The translations under genes and the position numbers were made by a program. Shown here piece after piece: positions 35,101-46,520 of a DNA stretch of 64,000 nucleotides; the first letter of the stretch is position 1, and every line of letters begins with the position of its first letter. The stretch spans positions 140,714,343 to 140,778,342 of the forward strand of contig NC_135505.1 of NCBI RefSeq assembly GCF_052857255.1, given 5' to 3'. Source of the stretch: Amblyomma americanum. Its lineage: Eukaryota > Arthropoda > Arachnida > Ixodida > Ixodidae. The notes under the pieces are model-generated. The model had not been told where the DNA came from. It saw only the letters and a list, made by a program, of their open reading frames with translations, and ran no database searches.

Positions 35101-38100
35101 ACGGTTACGAGTATGCAACGCGAGATGCAGCGATAGCTGGTGTAGTGGTCACGTGATGCGCCGCTGCACTGGCAGGCGGCTGTTCCAAACAGAGCCACCC
35201 GTAGTTTTATGCCATCCAGGTTGACCGCGATATAAGGTGAGTTCGTTAATAACCGGTGGGTGCATTTATGACATCCACCCACCGGGCGGATGTCATTAAC
35301 GCACCCAGCGGTTACGCCGACGGCGACGCGCAAGCCAGGGACAGGCTTCTAACAGCTGTCGCTGTAAACAATCACACATACAATCGTTACAGAGAACCAT
35401 GGTTCATTTTAGTGTACATTAGATTGCATTTCAGTGAACTGACGTTGCATCTACCGCTGTCAAAATAGTAGTTTGCCGACTGAAGGCTGTAAACGGTCAG
35501 ATATTTAAAAAAAACAGCATATGCCTGATGTTCTTATGCTAACTCAACAGGCAGCTGCGCAGAACAAGCTGATTAGGCGCAACTAGGCCGGTAGACAAAA
35601 ATGCTCCTGTGAGAATCAATATTATTTCTTGATTTTTCTTACGCTCTTTCTGAATAACTGAAGCAAATCCACGCCTCGCGTTCCTTCTTCTTCATTGGGT
35701 GCAGCAAAGTGGCCGTTGTGATGGCCCAGTATCTTTGGTGCTCGGCTGCTGGGCCCAGGCAATTGGGATCATATCTCAGCCACGGTACCCACGTTTAATT
35801 GGTGGAGAAACCCGAATGAAGCCCGTAGACTGTCCGCTATCAATGCACGTAAAGAACACCAATTGGCAAGAATTTATCTAAAATATTGGCTTTGAGGAAA
35901 TGAATGGCACAGTAACTGCCTCACTTCTCGGTGGACAACCCAACCGCTCCGTGAGGCAAAGTGTGAGTAAAGATAGACACGGCAGTCGTAGAGGAAGGCC
36001 CCGAAATAATTTCGACCACCTTGGAATCTATAACGTGTACTGACGTAGCACAGCACATGGGCGTTTTTTTTTTTGCATTTCGCCATTACGGAAGTCGCGG
36101 CCGCCGCGGCCGGGTTCGAACCCGGGCACTCCGGTGCAGGCCGAGCACCTAATGTATCATTCCTACGGCGCCTTCATAATCTGCGATTCGTTGATGACAT
36201 TGCCTTGCTGAGTCATTCAGGAGATGAACTGGAAATCATGATCAATGAGTTTGACAGAGCAGAACGGTGGGTATAAATATTAACATGCAGAAAACGAAAG
36301 TAATGTGCAACAGTCTAGCAGGGGAAGAGCCGTTCACAATTGGCAACGAGGTGCTGTAAATGGTAAAGGAATACGTATACGTAGGGCAGGTAGCGACAGC
36401 TGATCCGGATCATGAGAGGGAAATAACTAGGAGGATAAGATTGGGGTGGAGCGCATATGGCAGGTTCTCTCTGATCCTGAATTGCAAGAGAAAAAAAAAA
36501 CAACAGCTGTATTTTATCGGTACTCACTTACGGGCAGAAACTTGGAGGCTAACGTAAAGGGTTCAGCTCAAGTTAAGGACAACGCAGCGAGCTATGGAAA
36601 GAAGAATGGCAGGTGTAACGATAAGAGACTGAAAGCGGCCGAGTGGGTGAGGGAATAAACGCATGTTAATGAAATCCTAGTTGAAATCGAAAGGAAGAAA
36701 TGGGCTTGGCCAGACATTTAATGCGAAGCCAAGATAAGCGTTGGTTCTTAAGGGTAACGGAGTGCATTCCAAGAGAAGGCAAGCGTAGCAAGGGGCGGCA
36801 GAAGGTTAGGTGGGCGGATGAGATTAAGAAGTTTGCAGGCATAGGGTAGACGCAGCTGGAAAAGGACAAGGTTAATTGGAGCGACATGGGAGAGGCCTTT
36901 GCCCTGCAGTGGGCCTATTCAGGCTGATGATGATGACAACGCCTGTTTTTTTTTTCTTATTCGTACCCTCCTTCGTCCCTTGCACCAGGGCGCAGCTGAG
37001 CTGTCTACCGATAAGTAAGGATGCGACTGCGTCTATTTTTTGCTCAAAAAGCAATTTCTTTCTCCAGCACAGCGATACCTGAGGGGGTGGGCAGCAGAGG
37101 TGAGGGAGGGGAGCATACTTAAGCCAACCATAAGTAGCGACAGAAAATTAAGAAATATCTACTCTGCAACGCCCCTTTGGGTGGTCCAACATTCGAAACA
37201 TAGGACACTGCACTTATGAGACTGCGCAGATTGCGAAAGTTCCAAGTGCCATCGGAAAGGATCGTCCAAGGATTTCCGCAACCTATGCTCCCCCTTCGCA
37301 TACTACTTCAGAAAAGCCTTTGCTCAGTTTTCGTTCGGCGCATTCGAAGCGGAAACTGCTTATAGTAAACAATACATGCGAGGATTGTTCAGTATTGTGA
37401 AATAAAAGCCGGAAGGATTTTTTGAACTCTGGAAATTCACTTGGCAAATCAAAATTAATGTCTGCGTGCTTTTTTTCCACTCAGCAATCTGTCTCTGAAA
37501 CAAATATTTCAATGAAGTACCCTAAATTTTTTCAAGTGGTATTCACTGTACAAAATCATCCTGGCCTCCGTACCTTTTTTTTCTGTAATCTTAAGAGTTA
37601 ATTTCAGATCCATACATCACAAATCAAAGAGGCTCAAGGGATTATGTGATTTGTTCACTGTCGAAAAAATATCGGCCATTCTTGCATTTCTGCCCCATTC
37701 TTTCTAAGACCTTATTCTCATGAACAGGTTCTTGATACCCCTGACGACATTTGGGTGTATTTCTTGACGACTAAGTACTCTGCTGAAATGTGTGATAAAG
37801 GACACTGCGACGAAAAAAGCGACACTTGCATCCGCAACAAGAAGACCGGTTTATCATCAAATCACTACAACTTTACGCAGTCAAAGAAAGTGGGCACAGA
37901 ACTGTAAGTGAATTCACCCTTGGCTTTGTTCGTTCAGATCCAAACTTCGCCAATGGACTGGCGATTTTAAGGAGCTCTAGGGTGCTCTGAAGTCAATCTC
38001 ACAACCCATCAATAGCAACCGCTCTTGCTATATTCAGGAGATTTCTGTACATCGTTCTCCAGCAAGGAGTTCTCTCAGTCGCTATAAAACAGGAGTCACT

Positions 38101-41100
38101 AGTTACTTCCCTTCATTGACTCGTAGTGCGAAGGTCGGGTGGGAACACTGAACCGGGGGAGACGTTGTCATGCCGAAAAAGCGAGCCGCTCATAGCGGTC
38201 ACGTGACGGAAACACAACATGCTTGAGAGCCCTTTGTTTGGCACCGCGATCGGTCGCAGCGTTCGGCGCATTTTAGCTATTCCCATTCAGTTTTTCCTTC
38301 GAAGTTCGTCCCTAATATACTCTCATAGCACTCGTTGACAAAAAGTTGCTTGGCAGACATACTGTTGAATTTTCCGCGTACTTGTCTTCCTAGCTTAGTC
38401 ATAAGTTGTATAGCAAGTGGTTCTACAGTGGTGTGAACTGTGTTGCGTTTCAATGCTCTCTTGTATTGTATGCTCAAAGAAGCTTGTTCATTCATGGTTA
38501 TATATGCATTTTTTTTCTGTTCACTTTCCCTCCCTGTAATGACCCTCAAATGAGGGTTGACAGTATTCATAAATAAATAAATAAATAAGTATGGTCGTCC
38601 CCGGATACGTTCGCCAGCTGAAACTATTACTATGATCGTCGAAATAATTGTACTTTCACCTTGCATAAACATTTTCATACTCTCTGCAGTGGTGAACATC
38701 GGCGCTGCATTCGCACACGCCGGAAACGTAGCAGCAGAGATGTACTGTAACAAATGCAGGACTTTTCAATACCTGCGCAGGCCGCAAGTGCAACCATGAC
38801 GTGGCGGCTGCTGATACGCGCAGCGAAGAAATATTCTGAGACTTCAACGCATACTGGCGAAGCTTGTCGGTGTGCAGCTTCTGCGGCGCTCGAAACGGTT
38901 CTCGCGCAACTCTCTGAAACCATGCATGTTGACTGTGCGTCTACGCCTTCGCGCATTGCCTGCATGCCGGCGCCACATTGGGATTTGTTGAATGTACCGA
39001 CGTCGCCCAGTTCGATCGGCCGCTCTTACTTTTTTTTATAGAGACTGAGAGCATTTCGTATTGGACTGCGATGTCCAGAAATAATCACCCGAAAAGAACA
39101 AGAGGTGCTGCTATCGAGGAGATGCGAAATCTGATTTCAAAGTTTCTTCGAGCGCTTTAAAATCACCGATCTATGGCCATAAGTTGATCACATTTATTTG
39201 TATTTGTCTTTGTTGAAATTTTCCATGAAATAAATCTCGCACGAGAAAGAATTTATCATGGCTGAGTACGAACTTTCAAATTTCGGTCGATTCAGGTGGG
39301 TCACAATGTCATGTACACATGGGCTTAGGGACGAGTGGTTTCATAAGAGACTGAAATGCAACCTTTTCGTGTTCCTCCTTCACATCGGCACGCCGTCAAA
39401 AGTCTGGAATATTTTACAGCGATAGCTGTCAAGCGCCCGTCCCAGGCTTGCGCGTCGTCGTCGTCCGGCATCGTCGGCGTAACCGTCGGGTGTGCTAGCA
39501 CCCACCGCTTGCGCCGGTCAACCTGGGTCGCATAAGCCTACGGGTGGCTCTGCTTGGAACAGCCGCCTGCCAGTGCAGTAATGCATCACGTGACCACTAC
39601 ACCAGTGGTCACGTGACTAAACGCTTCAACGGCTATATCTGAATGTCACGTTTTATAGTCGTAACAGTCCTGTGAGATTTTTTTTTTTCCTCAGGTTTCA
39701 GCACTGCCACATTGTACAAAAAAAAAAGACGCGAAACAACGGCTTTCCACTAGCTGCGCAGCCGGTCGTGCTTTATCTTCGCTCTAGCTTGTTTCCTTTT
39801 TCAGAGTACACCACGCATACATGGGGACATTTGTCAACGATACACTCCCCACGCACCCGCCGAAGTCGATGCGAGTGACCGAGCATGATGGTAAGAAGTG
39901 ATTTTTACTTGTAAGGAACACCAATGTCGGGTGAAATTATCTTCATTGCACTCTGAACGCATCCGAGCCGTTTTCTAGCAACATCTTGTCCGCAGATTTG
40001 CGCGTCACGGAGCGACTGAATGGTAGCAGCGTGGATATTTTTTATTGAAGTTTAATTACCACGAAAGAACGTAAATTCGGTGGCGGCGCGTGCACAAATG
40101 AATCGCCTCCGGCTCAACGACAATTTTCTTTTTGTCGTTCAACTAAAGCATGCACGGATACGCCAGGGAAAGTTGTGTATTATGTATATTAGTATATTAT
40201 GGTAGCACACGAGCTTTCCACTGCTCAGTACTGCCACATAGTCTAAAAATTATAAATGATTTTCGTTATAAACGCTCATACTTTCATTCATAAAGCTCTT
40301 TAGTTTCAGCGACACGCACATTAATTTTACACTATTATATGTGATGGTTTTCCCCTGCGCAGTTAGTTCGTATTTGCGGTATGTATGATGTATATTACAT
40401 TAAGAATTTTCATGTGTTCTGCATCCAAACTTTATGGTCTGAATTGCATATATCTTTAAATTTCGGAAAATAACTTCTGTTGCTTGGAATAAAAAGTGGT
40501 AACAATTGCCTCAGCGCTTATTTTTGCGTGATTTAATTTTTTTTTATGGTTTATCATGTACATTTATGACATCTCTTTTACCTTCCGTTTTAACCCTCTA
40601 GCAGTATATTGAGAGGTAGCTTAAGTTTATAAATGAATAAAAAACGTTGGTGTTCTCCTATGTTGTGCATATTTGTTGACGCGATAGCGTACGACGTTTG
40701 GTGCGCAATCTGATGTTGAAGCGACTCTTTACCATTTTTTTACAATATTATTTTATTAAGACAACGATGTGCAACATTGGCTTCCCATTCTGAGCAGTTT
40801 GGCATTTCTGAACGCAGTGATCATTTTTTCAATTGTTTCATTTAATTAATTGATCAGTAAGTCACTCTATTTTCTTAATTAGCATCATCATGCATTGGCT
40901 TCCCATTATAAGTTATTTTACACCTTTAGGACTCCCATTTTTTCTATTTTTTTTCGTTTCTTTAATTAATCAATTAATTACAGTCATTTCAATAACTCAT
41001 TTCAATCACAGTCATTTCAATAACTCGTCGTCGCTTACCATACACCTATCAATCATCGATTACCAGAACCCCAAATTACACGAGTTTTTTTACGCACTCC

Positions 41101-44100
41101 CCGGTTATTTCCGACACGCGGTGCACATTACTACTACGCCGACAGCTTTTCGACCGAACGAGCTGTATACGCTATAGCGTAATAAGTTGTGAGATAACTA
41201 AATTTCAACGGCCACTGAAGTTGCGGTATGCTAAAGGCAATTTCATTGGTTATAACAACCGCTAACGCAGTCGTACGTCACTGTTTTGGGGTTATTGTGG
41301 GCCTGCACTTAGAAGGCGACCGGGTTGCATAAAGGTCATCGGAATTTAAAGGTGCTCTTTTACTTTTTACTAGATGTAGATGAAAGCTCCTCTTTCTATA
41401 AGACATTCATGCTCGTTTTTTCACAGGAATTGAGTACCTTTACACGCTGCAATACACGGATCCAGAAACTTTCAACTGCAGCGTGTTTGTTATTAACTCC
41501 CTGAACTCCCTGGTTTCACATGGTAAGGCATATACATTAGGTCAAGAAAAAGTATATATTTTTGCTGCTAATATTCGGAAGTTTTGTTGCAGGTAAGGCA
41601 TAGACGCTTTTGTGTTGAGTATTAAGTTAATTTACGACAACTCATTTTCCGGCTTATCACTTTCGCATGCCCAAAATTTCTGGGCAAGTGCATTTTTTGA
41701 GCGAGAAATTTTTTAGCACCGCAGTTTTGTCGCTTTTCTTACGATTGCACCGTAAAAATCAATAAATCCGCAGATGCTCCCACGAAACGCTTGTATTTTT
41801 CTGCTATCTATTCACAGAAATGCACCCTATTGGTTTTTTATGCCATTCTTAACTACCCGGTGTGAACGCAAGACAAACTTTAAAAGCAAGATTTTGCTAC
41901 ACATCGGACAGTTAGACCATTCCCATTAATGTGCTCAGAATATTCTCACAATACTCCACAGCCAATACACCCCTTTGCTTTTGTGTGAAAGTTTTAACCG
42001 TCGGTGCAAGCGCAAAAGTTTAAAATCAAGATTTCGCTACTCATCCGAAATATATTCTCAAGAATATGTTCATAACAGTATTTTACAGTATTTCACATTT
42101 TCCTCACCAATAAAAGTGATGTCTAAGAAAGCTGTAATTGAAAAATATTGAGAGGCAACAATATTATACATTGCTATATTCGACAATGCAGTTGAATTCT
42201 TTATTCATTCAGCCTTTAAGCCTCCAGGCCACTCGTGACGTCTCGTCCATCGCAAGCGCGGTTCGTTACTGGCCGGTGCGTTTGTGGTTGACTGCCATAA
42301 TTTAGCTCCCTTTCCGTGAAGTACAATCGGTGGCCAGCGCTCGTATGCGAACCTGTAACAGAACGCTCTGAAGTGGCTAAAGTTTTCGATAGCTATAGAC
42401 TCAAATGGTTTCCACAGAGACAGCTGCGCAACATTTTCTTTACTGAAATCCTGTCGGCCTGGTCACCCTTGACTCCAGTGACTTCACATTAGGTATAGCC
42501 TTCCCAGTTTCCACAGAGACAGCTGTGCAACATTTTCTTTACTGAAATCCTGTCTATCGCATGAAATCATTGCGTGCGCATCATCCTCGTAATCATCAGC
42601 CTATCTGAGTGCACTGCAGGACTAAGGCCTCAGCCTTGTCCGGCTTCATCCGACGACACCTTATCCTAGCAGATTCATAATTTGATTCATCCATCTGAAA
42701 TTCTTTCGCCCACTGATACGATTGCCTTCCCATGCAATGCGTTTCGCTGCCCTAAATCAGCACTGCCATAAATCAGCAACATGCCATGCCCAGGTCCATT
42801 TCTTCTTTATGATTTCAACTATGATACCATCAACTTGCGTTTGTTCCGTAGACTAATCAGCTTCTTCCTTGTCTCTTATATTTAGCTCCATTGTGCACTG
42901 CACTGGCCTGAATTTAATTTCAAGCCTTTTCGTGAAATTGCGCTAACCTCTATGCCGAGAGATTGCACATTCTAGCATGGGTCTAAGATGAAGGTAGCCA
43001 ATCTTGAGTTTGTTTTGACTACTGCACGGTCCGCCTCTTTCTCCCGGCTAGATTCTTCGACGCGGGAACCGCACATGACCTCCTTAGCTGCGTTCGCGGC
43101 TTGAGAAGCTGCCGCCATCAGCCGCTTCTCTTCCCGCTGGACAGAAAGCATAGCCTCCCTCGCTACTTTAGGTGTTTTGCATTCTGTGAAGTCAGCCGCT
43201 TGGTGTTTTTGTGCTCGGAGGAGCGTTCAGAGCTGCTTTTGTCGCTTCACATGCCATAGCATTCACCCGGTCGTGGCAGCGCCTGCCACTGCAAGGAAGT
43301 GATGCATCCCTTAACCCCTGCACCATTGAAGAAAGAGTGGTTTCAGGACTCGCATGAACATATGAATGCAAAGTTGTGAATGAGGAATTCCCCATATAGG
43401 GGCATTAACTCAATATGTTATCACATCATATCATTAAGACAAAGCTTATGTGCCGCTCCAAATTTTGCGCGGAGTAGTGTGCGTAAATTATTTTCCGTTG
43501 CCAATATATGGTACGTGCTTAATGTGTTGAATCTCTCTAGAGCTAATGCGCAGAAACTGCCTAAATTGTTTTTTCTGCTCCTATGGCGTTTTTCGTACAA
43601 ATGAACAAGCCGGGTGAATCTAATCTGACGGTGTCGGAAATGCGGGCTGGGCTATCCCGTGTGTTCATTTAACAACTCGTAAGGCGTTTCATTTTTTTAA
43701 GAATGTAAAACATCCTTTCTTACGTGAGATTTTGTGACTAAGAATGTGGTGACTGCTACCGGTCTTTGTTAAATCTTCCGACCGCATGCCGACAGTGGTA
43801 CGTGGTTGTTTAATGGAAGTCATTTCTACCTGTAGATACCTACGAGCTAGGCTTGCAAAGAGTATAAGTTCAGTAACCAGAAAGAAGTTATGTAAGGACA
43901 CTGCCGACATTCTGCCTTACACCGGAATTCGTACTGACCACACAATTGAAAATGGGCATGAAAATGCGTAAAGATAATGTGCGCTGCAGCAAGAGCAATA
44001 TCAACCTTCTAGTAAGCAGCTAAAAGGGACTTTGGAGGCTAAACCATCATCATCATAATGCACGGATGTAGGAAAAATATTCGTTCCCTGGGGAGTGCCC

Positions 44101-45609
44101 TGTTTCACTTGTAGAAAGCCAGACACAATAAAACACATCTTACTGGACTGCTGAAAAGTGCTCTTCTGCAATATCCTTCAAAGGACTTTAAAAAACGCCT
44201 TAACGCTGAGCTATTACGGGATCAGGTTTCTCCTGGTCTAAAACAAAGACGGCATCCCCTTTGACGTGATATTACCCATCAGTCGGCACACTTGTTGTGT
44301 ACTCGACAACATGGCTGCGTCACACATACACCATGCCCAGCTGGCCCCAGAGTCATGCTATGTGGCTCTAGCACAAAACGGGACAAGGGACAAAGAAAGA
44401 CGCACACAACACAGGCGCTGTGTTGTGTGCGTGTTTCTTTGTCATTTGTCCCGTTTTGCGATACACTCACATACCATGGATCACTGTTACCGACTCTCCC
44501 AAGTTTCTACCCTCGTGGCACCACAGTATTTTTCCGACTCAGCGTATGGATGCGCTGAGACATCGAGGCATTTGAAACCGATACCAGAATGGCTATTTCA
44601 CACAGAACCACGCATGCATTTAAGGCATTTTTTGCATCTGGTCGCCACTTAAGTCCTGCTGTTTTCGTTTGAGAATTTTTAAACTGCATACAGTGTTTTC
44701 TGAGTTGCATTAGTTTGTGTTTTTTTTTCACTCCTAAGGTATCAACACAGACAATTTAAAAATGCATTTTATTTGCGCGGTAGAGTCTTCGTCTCCTGCC
44801 TGATGGTTTATTGTTCGATACCCTCATACGCGTATTTCTTTTCTTCTATGCGTTCTTTCGCTTTTGTTTTCAGCGTTGAAATTCATGTCACAAAAGTAAA
44901 AAAAAACAACCAACCGAACCATTTTTTCCTTCGGGGCGTGTAGTTAAGGCTACGTTAGTCACTTCCTGCCAGCGTCCGTGTTGCTGTCAGGACTCTGCAG
45001 TATACTAAAGGCTTTTCGAGAACTTTTTACGGTACGAGGCGGCGCATGCGCGGTCGCGCTGCCGACATTCCGGTACAGCAATGGTAACACGATACACGCT
45101 GCTACAACTATAAAAAAAAACGAGAGAGGTGTAGGTACCGCTGACATCCCGCCGACGCTGTCGGTACAGCTTGTAATTGTCCTGTGAGTTCTTAGGCATC
45201 GCTTCGGTCGCTCAGAGTGTTCAGGCAATCAAGAGGGAAGGGAAACCAGACACTTCCCTCAGATCTCGTCGCAAAGTTCACAGCAGTTGTTGGGCAATTG
45301 TGATGCGCTATCCGGAGCCTAGCCGTAGCGAGCTCGTACACATGCATTGGTCGCTTATATCACCATTGCATTACGTTACCGTTGCATGTTACCGTTGGCG
45401 TTATATTGCTGACAAGTTGCATATAACCACATCTACTTTCAGTCGTAGAAACCTGCCAGATGTACATTCGAGACAAGGCTGTCAATGAAGGTCCTTCAGT
45501 AAGCTGCCAGACGTTTTTCAAAGTGAACTGCAACAAAACGCACATCCATCAGCCCTACAGCCGCGGATGTAAGCCGTCTACTGATGAAAATGTATTAATT
45601 ATGAAATAA
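32039..45609 (+). CDS. Tick lipocalin (histamine-binding-protein family), complete 5-exon gene
   Basis: Seen: five exons with AG acceptors and GT donors join in one frame, CDS join(32039-32152, 37728-37903, 39805-39890, 41427-41522, 45443-45609), encoding 212 residues. Residues 1-25 are a hydrophobic signal peptide (MSRLPEFWAFFHTAITF...). Residues 44-53 carry the family-typical DDIWVYFLTT strand with Trp47. Residues 129-145 hold YLYTLQY...FNCSVF, the C-terminal barrel strands. Mature cysteines are at 60, 65, 72, 143, 162, 179, 187 and 200, and NxS/T sequons at 35, 86, 108, 142 and 188. Known of the family: tick lipocalins of about 190-230 residues are secreted, often in saliva, and bind small ligands such as histamine, serotonin or leukotrienes at the bite site. 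Inferred: a secreted glycosylated ligand-binding protein; the ligand cannot be read from sequence. The ATG at 32039 was chosen because it directly starts the signal peptide and follows a TATA box. A small extra exon in the 5.6-kb first intron cannot be excluded, but the phases join without one. Confidence 0.9.
33897..34139 (-). mobile_element. Full-length tRNA-derived SINE in lipocalin intron 1
   Basis: On the + strand: ggtttatgggggtttaacgtcc (3' end) through gaaatttcgaccacctggggttc to ccgctgagtcaccgcggcg (A box, antisense). Target-site duplication TGTGTTTTAATT 33885-33896 / TGTGTATTAATT 34140-34151 (11 of 12). Confidence 0.88.
34771..34945 (-). mobile_element. 5'-truncated SINE in lipocalin intron 1
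   Basis: Same family, cut off inside the tRNA part at gcggccgggatc. Perfect 11-bp target-site duplication CTTCCTGAAGA at 34760-34770 and 34946-34956. Confidence 0.92.
35131..35369 (+). repeat. Dispersed repeat copy A (inverted relative to 39412-39640)
   Basis: ggtgtagtggtcacgtgatgcg, gcactggcaggcggctgttcc and gcagagccacccgtag-like sequence, ending ggttacgccgacggcgacgcgcaagcc and acagctgtcgctgtaaac. It matches the reverse complement of 39412-39640. Confidence 0.75.
35990..36152 (-). mobile_element. Truncated SINE, second subfamily, in lipocalin intron 1
   Basis: ccgaaataatttcgaccaccttgg, gtgtactgacgtagcacagcac and cggccgggttcgaacccggg (B box, antisense). The A-box end is missing; an RTE-like LINE fragment abuts. 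Confidence 0.75.
36156..36945 (+). mobile_element. RTE-like LINE 3' part in lipocalin intron 1
   Basis: Frames give LRFVDDIALLSHSGDELEIM (RT catalytic F-V-D-D), then YVYxGQVxTADPDHEREITR and WSAYG. After frameshifts comes RLKAAEWVRE, then the conserved end KRKWAWxGHLM, GRQKVRWADEIKKFAG and DMGEAFALQWAYSG, followed by a TGATGATGATGA tail. The element is broken by several stops and frameshifts. Confidence 0.85.
37728..37903 (+). CDS. Lipocalin exon 2: IWxxxxTT strand and cysteine cluster
   Basis: Acceptor tgaacag precedes 37728 and donor gtaagtg follows 37903. The exon holds 58 codons plus two bases. It starts VLDTPDDIWVYF and carries C60, C65, C72 and the N86-F-T sequon. Reading on through the donor would give an immediate TAA, which supports splicing here. 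Confidence 0.88.
38250..38592 (+). mobile_element. Possible LINE 3' UTR with (AAAT)n tail, lipocalin intron 2
   Basis: cctgtaatgaccctcaaatgagggttgacagtattc followed by (ATAA)n at 38567-38590 resembles the 3' end of tick jockey-like LINEs. The upstream coding part is not clear. Confidence 0.4.
39412..39640 (-). repeat. Dispersed repeat copy B (inverted relative to 35131-35369)
   Basis: ttacagcgatagctgtcaagcgc, tccggcatcgtcggcgtaacc, ggaacagccgcctgccagtgc and catcacgtgaccactacacc, read on the + strand, are the reverse complement of copy A. It lies in lipocalin intron 2. Confidence 0.75.
39805..39890 (+). CDS. Lipocalin exon 3
   Basis: The pyrimidine-rich acceptor tttcctttttcag precedes 39805 and donor gtaagaag follows 39890. 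The exon carries one base, 28 codons and one base (residues 98-125 with flanking split codons Leu97 and Gly126). It includes the N108-D-T sequon and ends in the MRVTEHD segment that leads into the next strand. Confidence 0.85.
41427..41522 (+). CDS. Lipocalin exon 4: central barrel strands
   Basis: Acceptor gtttttcacag precedes 41427 and donor gtaaggc follows 41522. The exon codes residues 127-157, beginning IEYLYTLQYTDPETFNCSVF, the best-conserved stretch of the family in this gene, with C143 and an N142-C-S sequon. Confidence 0.9.
42580..43015 (-). mobile_element. RTE-like LINE 3' fragment in lipocalin intron 4
   Basis: On the + strand: taatcatcagcctatctgagtgcactgcaggactaaggcct, ccatgcccaggtccatttcttc and caagccttttcgtgaaattg-like text. 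These are the reverse complement of the C-terminal codons and 3' end also seen at 36156-36945 (Q-W-A-Y-S-G end, W-A-G-H-L-M region). Strongly decayed. Confidence 0.7.
43190..43430. repeat. Dispersed repeat (GGCATTAACTCAAT / CCATATAGGGGC family)
   Basis: Shares ctgccactgcaagga-gtgatgcat, cttaacc...gca and aatgcaaagttg-gaatga..ttcc-catatagggg with 46190-46520 and 47270-47400; strongly diverged. Confidence 0.55.
44374..44458. repeat. Near-perfect hairpin, 41-bp arms with 3-bp loop
   Basis: Left arm 44374-44414 (caaaacgggacaagggacaa...), right arm 44418-44458 (...tttgtcccgttttg), 3 mismatches, loop gcg. It lies in lipocalin intron 4. Confidence 0.95.
45443..45609 (+). CDS. Lipocalin exon 5: C-terminus and stop
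   Basis: The acceptor atctactttcag precedes 45443. Two bases complete Val158, then 54 codons end at TAA 45607-45609. The exon has four cysteines (C162, C179, C187, C200) and the QMYIRDKAVNEG segment, both typical of the C-terminal part of tick lipocalins. An AATAAA at 45605-45610 overlaps the stop codon; another lies at about 45999. Confidence 0.88.
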
Positions 45610-45610
45610 A
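45605..45610 (+). terminator. Possible polyadenylation signal overlapping the lipocalin stop
   Basis: AATAAA at 45605-45610 overlaps the TAA stop, so it would give a very short 3' UTR. A second AATAAA at about 45999 is an alternative. Which one is used cannot be told from sequence. Confidence 0.4.
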
Positions 45611-46189
45611 TAATGTTATTGATTGAAAACACACGGTGGAAGCGTCTGCACTCTTTCGGCGAAGAAAAAAAACGCTCATTATTTTTGCGCAGAAAATGCG
45701 GAAGCTGCATTCTCAAGACAACGTACGAGTCCGAAAATGAACTGCTCAGGCGTGTGCAGCTACAGCAACGAGACTTGAGCCGCACCACATTAAATTACGT
45801 TTCTTAAAACGGTAGCATCTATATACATGTAAGTGTTTCCTTGCGCGACACAAGGAACACTCACTTACTACGGACGTCAACATCCCTTTTTTAAGAAGAG
45901 GGCGCTGCTATTGTGGTCTTGAAAAGAGCCCAACAGAAAGCCTCGTTGTGGTCTGCTATTCTCTTAGAATTATGAATGGTTTTCTATTCTTAAGTGTAAA
46001 TAAAACTTCTGAAATCAATTTACTCATAGTTTGGCGTCTTTTGCATTCCTGGGATAAACTTGATTGATTCAACTGCTTTAATCGAATAAGGATGGCTTGG
46101 TGGCATAATTAACGCGTCCGCGTTATGGCTCCCTTTCCGCAGAAAATCTGTCGTCGGCGTTTCCGGCTTTGTAAGCGAAGAAGCAGGAG

Positions 46190-46520
46190 GTCCTCCTGCC
46201 ATTTAGGTCACGTGACATTGTGACGTCATCACAACCTGCTCACCATGGCAGGCGCCAAACAGCCAACCGTATTGTGAACAAACTGCCCACCGTTAAAATA
46301 ATGGTTGATCGAGAATGTTTGTTTGGCAAAAGCAGCCTCAGTCTCGCAAGCACCACCTGTGGTTGTGTTTGAAGCAGTCACCTGCCAGTGGAGTGGCGCA
46401 TCACTTAACCGTTGCAAAACTGCGCCAGGAGATGTATAGGGGCTCCCCGTAATCTATTAATGTAAAGTTGAGAATGACCAGTTCCGCATATATGGGCGTA
46501 TAGGCAAACCTAGGTGAAGT
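46190..46520. repeat. Dispersed repeat (GTGACGTCATCACAACC family)
   Basis: cacgtgacattgtgacgtcatcacaacctgctcaccatggcagg ... aatgaccagttccgcatatatgggcg. Related blocks are at 43190-43430, 47270-47400 and 55545-55740. Confidence 0.65.

Noticed and set aside
38277..38753. 158-codon - strand frame in lipocalin intron 2
   Set aside because: It overlaps a likely LINE 3' end and (AAAT)n tail on the other strand, with no recognised motif.
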